Of a DNA stretch of 64,000 nt, positions 24,601 through 37,095 are shown one piece after another (position 1 is the stretch's first letter; every line of letters starts with the position of its first letter). The stretch is from Astropecten irregularis. Lineage: Eukaryota; Echinodermata; Asteroidea; Paxillosida; Astropectinidae. Made by a program: the position numbers and the translations under genes. The notes under the pieces were generated by a model that did no database searches, was not told the origin of the DNA, and saw only the letters and a list, made by a program, of their open reading frames with translations. Where the stretch lies: the NCBI GenBank assembly GCA_963971285.1, contig OZ020247.1, positions 12,048,614 through 12,112,613 of the forward strand, written 5' to 3'.

Positions 24601-25470
24601 GCCTGCTTCGCTGTTTTCTCGCATAACGTGTGGTGCTATACTTGGATTTTCGGCCATGAACATGACTTTGGATTTTGGCACAGGCCATACCATCCTGTAG
24701 GGTACATCTGGGGCTACATTTCGTGCAAGTTTTAGTTCGATAGCCTCAGTATTTGGGGAGATATTTCAAACTCGAGCGTAAAAAAGTGTGTCATAGTCTA
24801 AGTGCAGTCTTAATTGCGCCTGCTTCGCTGTTTTCTCGTATAGCGTGTGGGGCTATACTTGGATTTTCGGCCAAGAACATGACTTTGGATTTCACCACAG
24901 TCCACACCATCCTGTAGGGTCCATCTGGGGCTACATTTTGTGCAAGTTTCAGATTGATAGCCTCAGTATTTGGGGAGAAATTTCAAACTCTAGCGTAAAA
25001 AAGTGTCTCATAGTCTTAGTGTATAGTCTTAATTGCGCCTGCTCGGCTGTTTTCTCGCATAGCGTGTGGTGCTATACTTTGATTTTCGGCCAAGAACATG
25101 ACGTTGGATTTCACCATAGCCCATACCACCCTGTAGGTTACATCTGGGGCTACATTTCGTGCAAGTTTTAGCTCGATTGCCTCAGTATTTGGGGAGAAAT
25201 TTCAAACTCTTCCGTAAAAAAGTTTGTCATAGTCTAAGGGCATTCTTAATCGCGCCTTCTTCGCTGTTTTCTCGTATAGCGTGTGGTGTTATACTTGGAT
25301 TTTCGGCCATGAACATGACGTTGGATTTTGGCACAGACCATAACATCCTGTAGGGTACATCTGGGGCTACATTTCGTGCAAGTTTCAGCTCGATAGCATC
25401 AGTATTGGGGGAGAAATTTCAAACTCTAGCGTAAATAAGTGTCTCATAGTCTAAGTGCAGTCTTAATTGC
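21610..25470. repeat. Long satellite A block, copy 2 (offset 10,590 bp)
   Basis: Second copy of the block at 11020-14880. Small private changes separate the copies, for example CCATCGTGTAGG near 22493, GACTTTTGATTTTGG near 23783 and a lost CAT near 24476. The similarity ends inside a monomer near 25470, where one copy reads CTGATTTCTCGCATAGCG and the other CTGTTTTCTCGCATAACG. Confidence 0.8.
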
Positions 25471-25879
25471 GCCTGCCTCGCTGATTTCTCGCATAGCGTT
25501 TGGTGATATACTTGGATTTTCGGCCATGAACATGACTTTGGATTTCCACTCAGCCCATACCATCCTGTAGGGTACATCTGGGGCTACATTTCGGGCAAAT
25601 GTCAGCTCGATAGCATCAGTATTGGGGGAGAAATTTCAAACTCTAGCGTAAAAAAGTGTCTTATAGTCTAAGTGCAGTCTTAATTGCGCCTGCCTCGCTG
25701 ATTTCTCGCATAGCGTTTGGTGATATACTTGGATTTTCGGCCATGAACATGACTTTGGATTTCCACTCAGCCCATACCATCCTGTAGGGTACATCTGGGG
25801 CTACATTTCGGGCAAATGTCAGCTCGATAGTTTCAGTATTGGGGGAGAAATTTCTAACTCTAGCGTAAAAAAGTGTCTC

Positions 25880-27790
25880 ATAGTCTAAGTGCAGTCTTAA
25901 TTGCGCCTGCTTCTCTGTTTTCTCGCACAGCGTGTGGTGCTATACTTGGATTTTCGGCCATCAACATTACTTTGGATTTCGGCACCGGCCATTCAATTTT
26001 GTAGGGTACATCTGGGGCTACATTTCGTGCAAGTTTCAGATCGATAGCCTCAGTATTTGGGGAGAAATTTCAAACTCTAGCGTAAAAACGTGTGTCATAG
26101 TCTAAGTGCAGTCTTAATTGCGCCTGCTTCACTGTTTTCTCGCATAGCTTGTGTGTGGTGCTATACTTGGAATTTCGGCCATGAACATGACTTTGGATTT
26201 CGGCTCAGCCCATACCATCCTGTAGGGTACATTTGGGGCTACATTTCGTGCAGGTTTCAGCTCGATATCTTCAGTATTGGGGGAGAAATTTTAAACTCTA
26301 GCGTAAAAAAGTGTGTCATAGTCTTAGTATAATTATAGTCTTAATTACGCCTGCTTCGCTGTTTTCTCGCATAACGTGTGGTGCTATACTTGGATTTTCG
26401 GCCATGAACATGACTTTGGATTTTGGCACAGGCCATACCATCCTGTAGGGTACATCTGGGGCTACATTTCATGCAAGTTTCAGATCAATAGCCTCAGTAT
26501 TGGGGGAGAAATTTCAAACTCTAGCGTAAAAACGTGTGTCATAGTCTAAGTGCAGTCTTAGTTGCGCCTGCTTCGCTGTTTTCTCGCATAGCGTGTGGTG
26601 CTATACTTGGATTTTCGTCCAAGAACATGACTTTGGATTTCACCACAGCCCATACCGTCCTGTAGGGTACATCTGGGACTACATTTCGTGCAAGTTTTAG
26701 CTCGATTGCCTCAGTATTTGGGGAGAAATTTCAAACTCTTCCGTAAAAAGGTTTGTCATAGTCTAAGGGCATTCTTAATCGCGCCTTCTTCGCTGTTTTC
26801 TCGTATAGCGTGTGGTGCTATACTTGGATTTTCGTCCAAGAACATGACTTTGGATTTCACCACAGCCCATACCGTCCTGTAGGGTACATCTGGGACTACA
26901 TTTCGTGCAAGTTTTAGCTCGATTGCCTCAGTATTTGGGGAGAAATTTCAAACTCTAGCGTAAAAAAGTGTGTCATAGTCTTAGTATATAGTCTTAATTG
27001 CGCCTGCTTCGCTGTTTTCTCGCATAACGTGTGGTGCTATACTTGGATTTTCGGCCATGAACATGACTTTGGATTTTGGCACAGACCATACCATCCTGTA
27101 GGGTACATCTGGGGCTACATTTCGTGCAAGTTTCAGATCGATAGCCTCAGTATTTGGGGAGAAATTTCAAACTATAGTGTAAAAAAAAGTGTCTCATAGT
27201 CTTAGTGCAGTCTTAATTGCGCCTGCTCGGCTGTTTTCTCGCATAGCGTGTGGGGCTATACTTGGATTTTCGGCCAAGAACATGACTTTGGATTTCACCA
27301 CAGCCCACACCATCCTGTAGGGTCCATCTGGGGCTACATTTTGTGCAAGTTTCAGATTGATAGCCTCAGTATTTGGGGAGAAATTTCAAACTCTAGCGTA
27401 AAAAATTGTGTCATAGTCTATAAGTGCAGTCTTAATTGCGCCTGCTTTTCTGTTTTCTCGCATACCGTGTGGTGCTATACTTGGATTTTCGGCCATGAAC
27501 ATGACTTTGGATTTTAGTACAGGCCATACCATCCTGTAGGGTACATCTGGGGCTACATTTCGTGCAAGTTTTAGATCAATAGCCTCAGTATTTGGGGAGA
27601 AATTTCAAACTCTAGCGTAAAAAAGTGTGTCATAGTCTTAGTATATAGTCTTAATTGCGCCTGCATCGCTGTTTTCTCGCATAACGTGTGGTGCTATACT
27701 TGGATTTTCGGCCATGAACATGACTTTGGATTTTGGCACAGGCCATACCATCCTGTAGGGTACATCTGGGGCTACATTTCGTGCAAGTTT
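25880..27790. repeat. Satellite A block C, copy 2
   Basis: Same monomer series as 18360-20260. It has a private 4-bp expansion, GCTTGTGTGTGGTGC near 26147, which changes the offset from 7,523 to 7,527 bp. The trailing monomer continues with TTTTAGTTCGATAGCC, unlike copy 1. Confidence 0.82.
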
Positions 27791-27949
27791 TAGTTCGATA
27801 GCCTCAGTATTTAGGGAGATATTTCAAACTCTAGCGTAAAAAAGTGTGTCATAGTCTAAGTGCAGTCTTAATTGCGCCTGCTTCGCTGTTTTCTCGCATA
27901 GCGTGTGGTGCTATACTTGGATTTTCGGCCAAGAACATGACTTTGGATT

Positions 27950-30900
27950 TTAGCACAGGCCATACCATCCTGTAGGGTACATCTGGGGCTACATTTCATG
28001 CAAGTTTCAGATCAATAGCCTCAGTATTTGAGGAGAAATTTCAAACTCTAGCTTAAAAAAGTGTGTCATAGTCTAAGTGTATAATTATGTATAGTCTTAA
28101 TTGCGCCTGCTTCGCTGTTTTCTCGCATAACGTGTGGTGCTATACTTGGATTTTCGGCCATGAACATGACTTTGGATTTTGGCACAGGCCATACCATCCT
28201 GTAGGGTACATCTGGGGCTACATTTCGTGCAAGTTTTAGTTCGATAGCCTCAGTATTTGGGGAGATATTTCAAACTCGAGCGTAAAAAAGTGTGTCATAG
28301 TCTAAGTGCAGTCTTAATTGCGCCTGCTTCGCTGTTTTCTCGTATAGCGTGTGGGGCTATACTTGGATTTTCGGCCAAGAACATGACTTTGGATTTCACC
28401 ACAGTCCACACCATCCTGTAGGGTCCATCTGGGGCTACATTTTGTGCAAGTTTCAGATTGATAGCCTCAGTATTTGGGGAGAAATTTCAAACTCTAGCGT
28501 AAAAAAGTGTCTCATAGTCTTAGTGTATAGTCTTAATTGCGCCTGCTCGGCTGTTTTCTCGCATAGCGTGTGGTGCTATACTTTGATTTTCGGCCAAGAA
28601 CATGACGTTGGATTTCACCATAGCCCATACCACCCTGTAGGTTACATCTGGGGCTACATTTCGTGCAAGTTTTAGCTCGATTGCCTCAGTATTTGGGGAG
28701 AAATTTCAAACTCTTCCGTAAAAAAGTTTGTCATAGTCTAAGGGCATTCTTAATCGCGCCTTCTTCGCTGTTTTCTCGTATAGCGTGTGGTGTTATACTT
28801 GGATTTTCGGCCATGAACATGACGTTGGATTTTGGCACAGACCATAACATCCTGTAGGGTACATCTGGGGCTACATTTCGTGCAAGTTTCAGCTCGATAG
28901 CATCAGTATTGGGGGAGAAATTTCAAACTCTAGCGTAAATAAGTGTCTCATAGTCTAAGTGCAGTCTTAATTGCGCCTGCCTCGCTGATTTCTCGCATAG
29001 CGTTTGGTGATATACTTGGATTTTCGGCCATGAACATGACTTTGGATTTTAGCACAGGCCATACCATCCTGTAGGGTACATCTGGGGCTACATTTCATGC
29101 AAGTTTCAGATCAATAGCCTCAGTATTTGAGGAGAAATTTCAAACTCTAGCTTAAAAAAGTGTGTCATAGTCTAAGTGTATAATTATGTATAGTCTTAAT
29201 TGCGCCTGCTTCGCTGTTTTCTCGCATAACGTGTGGTGCTATACTTGGATTTTCGGCCATGAACATGACTTTGGATTTTGGCACAGGCCATACCATCCTG
29301 TAGGGTACATCTGGGGCTACATTTCGTGCAAGTTTTAGTTCGATAGCCTCAGTATTTGGGGAGATATTTCAAACTCTTCCGTAAAAAAGTTTGTCATAGT
29401 CTAAGGGCATTCTTAATCGCGCCTTCTTCGCTGTTTTCTCGTATAGCGTGTGGTGTTATACTTGGATTTTCGGCCATGAACATGACTTTGGATTTTGGCA
29501 CAGACCATAACATCCTGTAGGGTACATCTGGGGCTACATTTCGTGCAAGTTTCAGCTCGATAGCATCAGTATTGGGGGAGAAATTTCAAACTCTAGCGTA
29601 AATAAGTGTCTCATAGTCTAAGTGCAGTCTTAATTGCGCCTGCCTCGCTGATTTCTCGCATAGCGTTTGGTGATATACTTGGATTTTCGGCCATGAACAT
29701 GACTTTGGATTTCCACTCAGCCCATACCATCCTGTAGGGTACATCTGGGGCTACATTTCGGGCAAATGTCAGCTCGATAGCATCAGTATTGGGGGAGAAA
29801 TTTCAAACTCTAGCGTAAAAAAGTGTCTTATAGTCTAAGTGCAGTCTTAATTGCGCCTGCCTCGCTGATTTCTCGCATAGCGTTTGGTGATATACTTGGA
29901 TTTTCGGCCATGAACATGACTTTGGATTTCCACTCAGCCCATACCATCCTGTAGGGTACATCTGGGGCTACATTTCGTTCAAGTTTCAGATTGATAGCTT
30001 CAGTATTTGGGGAGAAATTTCAAACTCTAGCGTAAAAACGTGTGTCATAGTCTATAAGTGCAGTCTTAATTGCGCCTGCTTTTCTGTTTTCTCGCATACC
30101 GTGTGGTGCTATACTTGGATTTTCGGCCATGAACATGACTTTGGATTTTAGCACAGGCCATACCATCCTGTAGGGTACATCTGGGGCTACATTTCATGCA
30201 AGTTTCAGATCAATAGCCTCAGTATTTGAGGAGAAATTTCAAACTCTAGCTTAAAAAAGTGTGTCATAGTCTAAGTGTATAATTATGTATAGTCTTAATT
30301 GCGCCTGCTTCGCTGTTTTCTCGCATAACGTGTGGTGCTATACTTGGATTTTCGGCCATGAACATGACTTTGGATTTTGGCACAGGCCATACCATCCTGT
30401 AGGGTACATCTGGGGCTACATTTCGTGCAAGTTTTAGTTCGATAGCCTCAGTATTTGGGGAGATATTTCAAACTCGAGCGTAAAAAAGTGTGTCATAGTC
30501 TAAGTGCAGTCTTAATTGCGCCTGCTTCGCTGTTTTCTCGTATAGCGTGTGGGGCTATACTTGGATTTTCGGCCAAGAACATGACTTTGGATTTCACCAC
30601 AGTCCACACCATCCTGTAGGGTCCATCTGGGGCTACATTTTGTGCAAGTTTCAGATTGATAGCCTCAGTATTTGGGGAGAAATTTCAAACTCTAGCGTAA
30701 AAAAGTGTCTCATAGTCTTAGTGTATAGTCTTAATTGCGCCTGCTCGGCTGTTTTCTCGCATAGCGTGTGGTGCTATACTTTGATTTTCGGCCAAGAACA
30801 TGACGTTGGATTTCACCATAGCCCATACCACCCTGTAGGTAACATCTGGGGCTACATTTCGTGCAAGTTTTAGCTCGATTGCCTCAGTATTTGGGGAGAA

Positions 30901-33900
30901 ATTTCAAACTCTTCCGTAAAAAAGTTTGTCATAGTCTAAGGGCATTCTTAATCGCGCCTTCTTCGCTGTTTTCTCGTATAGCGTGTGGTGTTATACTTGG
31001 ATTTTCGGCCATGAACATGACGTTGGATTTTGGCACAGACCATAACATCCTGTAGGGTACATCTGGGGCTACATTTCGTGCAAGTTTCAGCTCGATAGCA
31101 TCAGTATTGGGGGAGAAATTTCAAACTCTAGCGTAAATAAGTGTCTCATAGTCTAAGTGCAGTCTTAATTGCGCCTGCCTCGCTGATTTCTCGCATAGCG
31201 TTTGGTGATATACTTGGATTTTCGGCCATGAACATGACTTTGGATTTCCACTCAGCCCATACCATCCTGTAGGGTACATCTGGGGCTACATTTCGGGCAA
31301 ATGTCAGCTCGATAGCATCAGTATTGGGGGAGAAATTTCAAACTCTAGCGTAAAAAAGTGTCTTATAGTCTAAGTGCAGTCTTAATTGCGCCTGCCTCGC
31401 TGATTTCTCGCATAGCGTTTGGTGATATACTTGGATTTTCGGCCATGAACATGACTTTGGATTTCCACTCAGCCCATACCATCCTGTAGGGTACATCTGG
31501 GGCTACATTTCGGGCAAATGTCAGCTCGATAGTTTCAGTATTGGGGGAGAAATTTCTAACTCTAGCGTAAAAAAGTGTGTCATAGTCTAAGTGTATAATT
31601 ATGTATAGTCTTAATTGCGCCTGCTTCGCTGTTTTCTCGCATAACGTGTGGTGCTATACTTGGATTTTCGGCCATGAACATGACTTTGGATTTTGGCACA
31701 GGCCATACCATCCTGTAGGGTACATCTGGGGCTACATTTCGTGCAAGTTTTAGTTCGATAGCCTCAGTATTTGGGGAGATATTTCAAACTCTTCCGTAAA
31801 AAAGTTTGTCATAGTCTAAGGGCATTCTTAATCGCGCCTTCTTCGCTGTTTTCTCGTATAGCGTGTGGTGTTATACTTGGATTTTCGGCCATGAACATGA
31901 CTTTGGATTTTGGCACAGACCATAACATCCTGTAGGGTACATCTGGGGCTACATTTCGTGCAAGTTTCAGCTCGATAGCATCAGTATTGGGGGAGAAATT
32001 TCAAACTCTAGCGTAAATAAGTGTCTCATAGTCTAAGTGCAGTCTTAATTGCGCCTGCCTCGCTGATTTCTCGCATAGCGTTTGGTGATATACTTGGATT
32101 TTCGGCCATGAACATGACTTTGGATTTCCACTCAGCCCATACCATCCTGTAGGGTACATCTGGGGCTACATTTCGGGCAAATGTCAGCTCGATAGCATCA
32201 GTATTGGGGGAGAAATTTCAAACTCTAGCGTAAAAAAGTGTCTTATAGTCTAAGTGCAGTCTTAATTGCGCCTGCCTCGCTGATTTCTCGCATAGCGTTT
32301 GGTGATATACTTGGATTTTCGGCCATGAACATGACTTTGGATTTCCACTCAGCCCATACCATCCTGTAGGGTACATCTGGGGCTACATTTCGTTCAAGTT
32401 TCAGATTGATAGCTTCAGTATTTGGGGAGAAATTTCAAACTCTAGCGTAAAAACGTGTGTCATAGTCTATAAGTGCAGTCTTAATTGCGCCTGCTTTTCT
32501 GTTTTCTCGCATACCGTGTGGTGCTATACTTGGATTTTCGGCCATGAACATGACTTTGGATTTTAGCACAGGCCATACCATCCTGTAGGGTACATCTGGG
32601 GCTACATTTCATGCAAGTTTCAGATCAATAGCCTCAGTATTTGAGGAGAAATTTCAAACTCTAGCTTAAAAAAGTGTGTCATAGTCTAAGTGTATAATTA
32701 TGTATAGTCTTAATTGCGCCTGCTTCGCTGTTTTCTCGCATAACGTGTGGTGCTATACTTGGATTTTCGGCCATGAACATGACTTTGGATTTTGGCACAG
32801 GCCATACCATCCTGTAGGGTACATCTGGGGCTACATTTCGTGCAAGTTTTAGTTCGATAGCCTCAGTATTTTGGGAGATATTTCAAACTCGAGCGTAAAA
32901 AAGTGTGTCATAGTCTAAGTGCAGTCTTAATTGCGCCTGCTTCGCTGTTTTCTCGTATAGCGTGTGGGGCTATACTTGGATTTTCGGCCAAGAACATGAC
33001 TTTGGATTTCACCACAGTCCACACCATCCTGTAGGGTCCATCTGGGGCTACATTTTGTGCAAGTTTCAGATTGATAGCCTCAGTATTTGGGGAGAAATTT
33101 CAAACTCTAGCGTAAAAAAGTGTCTCATAGTCTTAGTGTATAGTCTTAATTGCGCCTGCTCGGCTGTTTTCTCGCATAGCGTGTGGTGCTATACTTTGAT
33201 TTTCGGCCAAGAACATGACGTTGGATTTCACCATAGCCCATACCACCCTGTAGGTTACATCTGGGGCTACATTTCGTGCAAGTTTTAGCTCGATTGCCTC
33301 AGTATTTGGGGAGAAATTTCAAACTCTTCCGTAAAAAAGTTTGTCATAGTCTAAGGGCATTCTTAATCGCGCCTTCTTCGCTGTTTTCTCGTATAGCGTG
33401 TGGTGTTATACTTGGATTTTCGGCCATGAACATGACGTTGGATTTTGGCACAGACCATAACATCCTGTAGGGTACATCTGGGGCTACATTTCGTGCAAGT
33501 TTCAGCTCGATAGCATCAGTATTGGGGGAGAAATTTCAAACTCTAGCGTAAATAAGTGTCTCATAGTCTAAGTGCAGTCTTAATTGCGCCTGCCTCGCTG
33601 ATTTCTCGCATAGCGTTTGGTGATATACTTGGATTTTCGGCCATGAACATGACTTTGGATTTCCACTCAGCCCATACCATCCTGTAGGGTACATCTGGGG
33701 CTACATTTCGGGCAAATGTCAGCTCGATAGCATCAGTATTGGGGGAGAAATTTCAAACTCTAGCGTAAAAAAGTGTCTTATAGTCTAAGTGCAGTCTTAA
33801 TTGCGCCTGCCTCGCTGATTTCTCGCATAGCGTTTGGTGATATACTTGGATTTTCGGCCATGAACATGACTTTGGATTTCCACTCAGCCCATACCATCCT

Positions 33901-33970
33901 GTAGGGTACATCTGGGGCTACATTTCGGGCAAATGTCAGCTCGATAGTTTCAGTATTGGGGGAGAAATTT
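27950..33970. repeat. Satellite A sub-array with 10- and 11-monomer spacing
   Basis: The GTGTGGGGCTATAC / CCACAGTCCACACC monomer returns at 28349, 30547 and 32962, that is at 2,198 and 2,415 bp. The same monomer classes as in 12380-18300 are present but joined in another order, for example ATATTTCAAACTCTTCC junctions near 29370 and 31780. Read by eye, these are products of unequal exchange between related units. Confidence 0.75.
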
Positions 33971-33974
33971 CTAA

Positions 33975-35905
33975 CTCTAGCGTAAAAAAGTGTCTCATAG
34001 TCTAAGTGCAGTCTTAATTGCGCCTGCTTCTCTGTTTTCTCGCACAGCGTGTGGTGCTATACTTGGATTTTCGGCCATCAACATTACTTTGGATTTCGGC
34101 ACCGGCCATTCAATTTTGTAGGGTACATCTGGGGCTACATTTCGTGCAAGTTTCAGATCGATAGCCTCGTTATTTGGGGAGAAATTTCAAACTCTAGCGT
34201 AAAAACGTGTGTCATAGTCTAAGTGCAGTCTTAATTGCGCCTGCTTCACTGTTTTCTCGCATAGCTTGTGGTGCTATACTTGGAATTTCGGCCATGAACA
34301 TGACTTTGGATTTCGGCTCAGCCCATACCATCCTGTAGGGTACATTTGGGGCTACATTTCGTGCAGGTTTCAGCTCGATATCTTCAGTATTGGGGGAGAA
34401 ATTTTAAACTCTAGCGTAAAAAAGTGTGTCATAGTCTTAGTATAATTATAGTCTTAATTACGCCTGCTTCGCTGTTTTCTCGCATAACGTGTGGTGCTAT
34501 ACTTGGATTTTCGGCCATGAACATGACTTTGGATTTTGGCACAGGCCATACCATCCTGTAGGGTACATCTGGGGCTACATTTCATGCAAGTTTCAGATTA
34601 ATAGCCTCAGTATTGGGGGAGAAATTTCAAACTCTAGCGTAAAAACGTGTGTCATAGTCTAAGTGCAGTCTTAGTTGCGCCTGCTTCGCTGTTTTCTCGC
34701 ATAGCGTGTGGTGCTATACTTGGATTTTCGTCCAAGAACATGACTTTGGATTTCACCACAGCCCATACCGTCCTGTAGGGTACATCTGGGACTACATTTC
34801 GTGCAAGTTTTAGCTCGATTGCCTCAGTATTTGGGGAGAAATTTCAAACTCTTCCGTAAAAAGGTTTGTCATAGTCTAAGGGCATTCTTAATCGCGCCTT
34901 CTTCGCTGTTTTCTCGTATAGCGTGTGGTGCTATACTTGGATTTTCGTCCAAGAACATGACTTTGGATTTCACCACAGCCCATACCGTCCTGTAGGGTAC
35001 ATCTGGGACTACATTTCGTGCAAGTTTTAGCTCGATTGCCTCAGTATTTGGGGAGAAATTTCAAACTCTAGCGTAAAAAAGTGTGTCATAGTCTTAGTAT
35101 ATAGTCTTAATTGCGCCTGCTTCGCTGTTTTCTCGCATAACGTGTGGTGCTATACTTGGATTTTCGGCCATGAACATGACTTTGGATTTTGGCACAGACC
35201 ATACCATCCTGTAGGGTACATCTGGGGCTACATTTCGTGCAAGTTTCAGATCGATAGCCTCAGTATTTGGGGAGAAATTTCAAACTATAGTGTAAAAAAA
35301 AGTGTCTCATAGTCTTAGTGCAGTCTTAATTGCGCCTGCTCGGCTGTTTTCTCGCATAGCGTGTGGGGCTATACTTGGATTTTCGGCCAAGAACATGACT
35401 TTGGATTTCACCACAGCCCACACCATCCTGTAGGGTCCATCTGGGGCTACATTTTGTGCAAGTTTCAGATTGATAGCCTCAGTATTTGGGGAGAAATTTC
35501 AAACTCTAGCGTAAAAAATTGTGTCATAGTCTATAAGTGCAGTCTTAATTGCGCCTGCTTTTCTGTTTTCTCGCATACCGTGTGGTGCTATACTTGGATT
35601 TTCGGCCATGAACATGACTTTGGATTTTAGTACAGGCCATACCATCCTGTAGGGTACATCTGGGGCTACATTTCGTGCAAGTTTTAGATCAATAGCCTCA
35701 GTATTTGGGGAGAAATTTCAAACTCTAGCGTAAAAAAGTGTGTCATAGTCTTAGTATATAGTCTTAATTGCGCCTGCATCGCTGTTTTCTCGCATAACGT
35801 GTGGTGCTATACTTGGATTTTCGGCCATGAACATGACTTTGGATTTTGGCACAGGCCATACCATCCTGTAGGGTACATCTGGGGCTACATTTCGTGCAAG
35901 TTTTA
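33975..35905. repeat. Satellite A block C, copy 3
   Basis: Third copy of the block C series, 8,113 bp after copy 2. It shares TTAATTACGCCTGC with copy 2 but lacks copy 2's 4-bp GTGT expansion. Private changes include GCCTCGTTATTTGG near 34165 and TAACAAAGTGTG near 35950. Confidence 0.82.
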
Positions 35906-36370
35906 GTTCGATAGCCTCAGTATTTAGGGAGATATTTCAAACTCTAGCGTAACAAAGTGTGTCATAGTCTAAGTGCAGTCTTAATTGCGCCTGCTTCGCT
36001 GTTTTCTCGCATAGCGTGTGGTGCTATACTTGGATTTTCGGCCAAGAACATGACTTTGGATTTCACCACAGCCCATACTGTCCTGTAGGGTACATCTGGG
36101 ACTACATTCCGTGCAAGTTTTAGCTCGATAGCCTCAGTATTGAGGGAGAAATTTCAAACTCAAGCGTAAAAAAAGTGTCTCATAGTTTTAGTGCACGTCT
36201 TAATTGCGCCTGCTCGGCTGTTTTTTCGGATAGCGTGTGGTGCTTTACTTGGATTTTCGGCCATGAACATGACTTTGGATTTTGGCACAGGCCATACCAT
36301 TTTGTAGGGTACATATGGGGCTACATTTCGTGCAAGTTTCAGATCGATAGCGTCAGTATTTGGGGAGAAA

Positions 36371-36414
36371 TTTCAAACTGTAGCGTAAAAATAGCGTGTG
36401 GTTTTATACTTGGA
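36371..36414. repeat. Truncated terminal monomer of satellite A
   Basis: The last monomer reads TTTCAAACTGTAGCGTAAAAA and then jumps to TAGCGTGTGGTTTTATAC, missing the middle of the first half. It ends at TACTTGGA, after which sequence unrelated to the satellite begins (AACTGATGCAAGC). This is the true right edge of the array. Confidence 0.88.
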
Positions 36415-37095
36415 AACTGATGCAAGCTGATATCGAACATAATTATGACCCATGAGGGCGCTATTTTGTAAACAACCTTTCACGAGATGCACGCATGTTG
36501 TGAGAACAGCACAGCTCTTCGGTGAAATATTTGTCTCTTTTCTTGCCCGGAACTAAGCAGATTAGGCAATTTCCAGGTGAGATTGGTCTTGTGTTGACTA
36601 CAGATTATCTTGAATACATGTTTACCTCGAGACGAAGTATTTTTGTAGCTTTTTTGCAGCCGATTTTAAAAGTTTTATGACTGTCTGTACGTCTGACATG
36701 TCTGACAGTGACAAGTTGACAACACATTAAATGTAGGCCTACGTGTGCATTGTAATTTGTAGCTATGTTGTCTTCATCGTTAGCAAGTTAAGATCTAACA
36801 ACTCGCAACCAGTATTGAGGTCTAGAATAGCCCTTTTATCATTCCAAAAGCACTTTGAACATTTTACCATGGAGGTAGGAAAAGACCTACCTCCGGCTCC
36901 ATGATTTTACCAGCGTTCCCTTTGGCACAATCGCTGAGACAAATGTGTGACAATCTTGCCAGCATTTTCTAGTGCAGGGAGTCCACAGTGCATGAGTGTA
37001 CCCGTGTGCAGTGCAGTTATTTTCGTTGCTTGCGTGTTGAGTGTCATTCGTTGTGACTCTGTCCTTATCTATTCTTTGCCTTGAAACTAAAAACA
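36415..37095. other. Low-copy sequence right of satellite A
   Basis: No satellite sequence and no convincing coding frame. It contains TGTAGGCCTACGTG, an 8-bp direct repeat TCTGACATGTCTGACAG, and the small inverted repeat at 36861-36910. A 69-codon minus-strand frame at 36887-37096 has no recognisable features and is not called. Confidence 0.6.
36861..36910. repeat. Short imperfect inverted repeat (possible mini fold-back)
   Basis: The core stem is GGAGGTAGG (36871-36879) and CCTACCTCC (36886-36894) around AAAAGA. Outside it, ATTTTACCATGG pairs imperfectly with CTCCATGATTTTAC. The nested symmetry suggests a tiny fold-back element or a hairpin. No target duplication is evident. Confidence 0.6.

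Larger units (their letters stand above)
1..36414. repeat. Satellite A array, ~218-bp monomer
   Basis: A head-to-tail tandem array, already in progress at base 1. Successive TTTCAAACT landmarks lie at 1, 217, 435 and 652, giving a period of 216-218 bp. Each monomer runs through the landmarks GTCTTAATTGCGCCTGC, TACTTGGATTTTCGGCCATG, CATCCTGTAGGGTACATCTG and CAGTATTTGGGGAGAAA. About 165 monomers fit the span. Length varies mainly at one hinge just before GTCTTAATTGCG. Short open frames of 64-162 codons recur with the monomers and are by-products: 218 is not a multiple of three and the frames start and stop at fixed monomer positions. The last monomer (36371-36414) is internally deleted and the array stops at TACTTGGA. 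It is broken only by the MITE at 20937-21233. Function is unknown; centromeric or pericentromeric DNA is one possibility. Confidence 0.97.

Noticed and set aside
1-36414. Dozens of 64-162-codon open frames repeating through satellite A
   Set aside because: They begin and end at fixed monomer positions, recur with the monomer and higher-order period, and shift frame between monomers. They are repeat by-products, not genes.
1-36414. CENP-B box in satellite A
   Set aside because: TTTCGTGCAAGTTTCAG matches the first part of NTTCGNNNNANNCGGGN but not the CGGG core, so a centromere protein site cannot be claimed.
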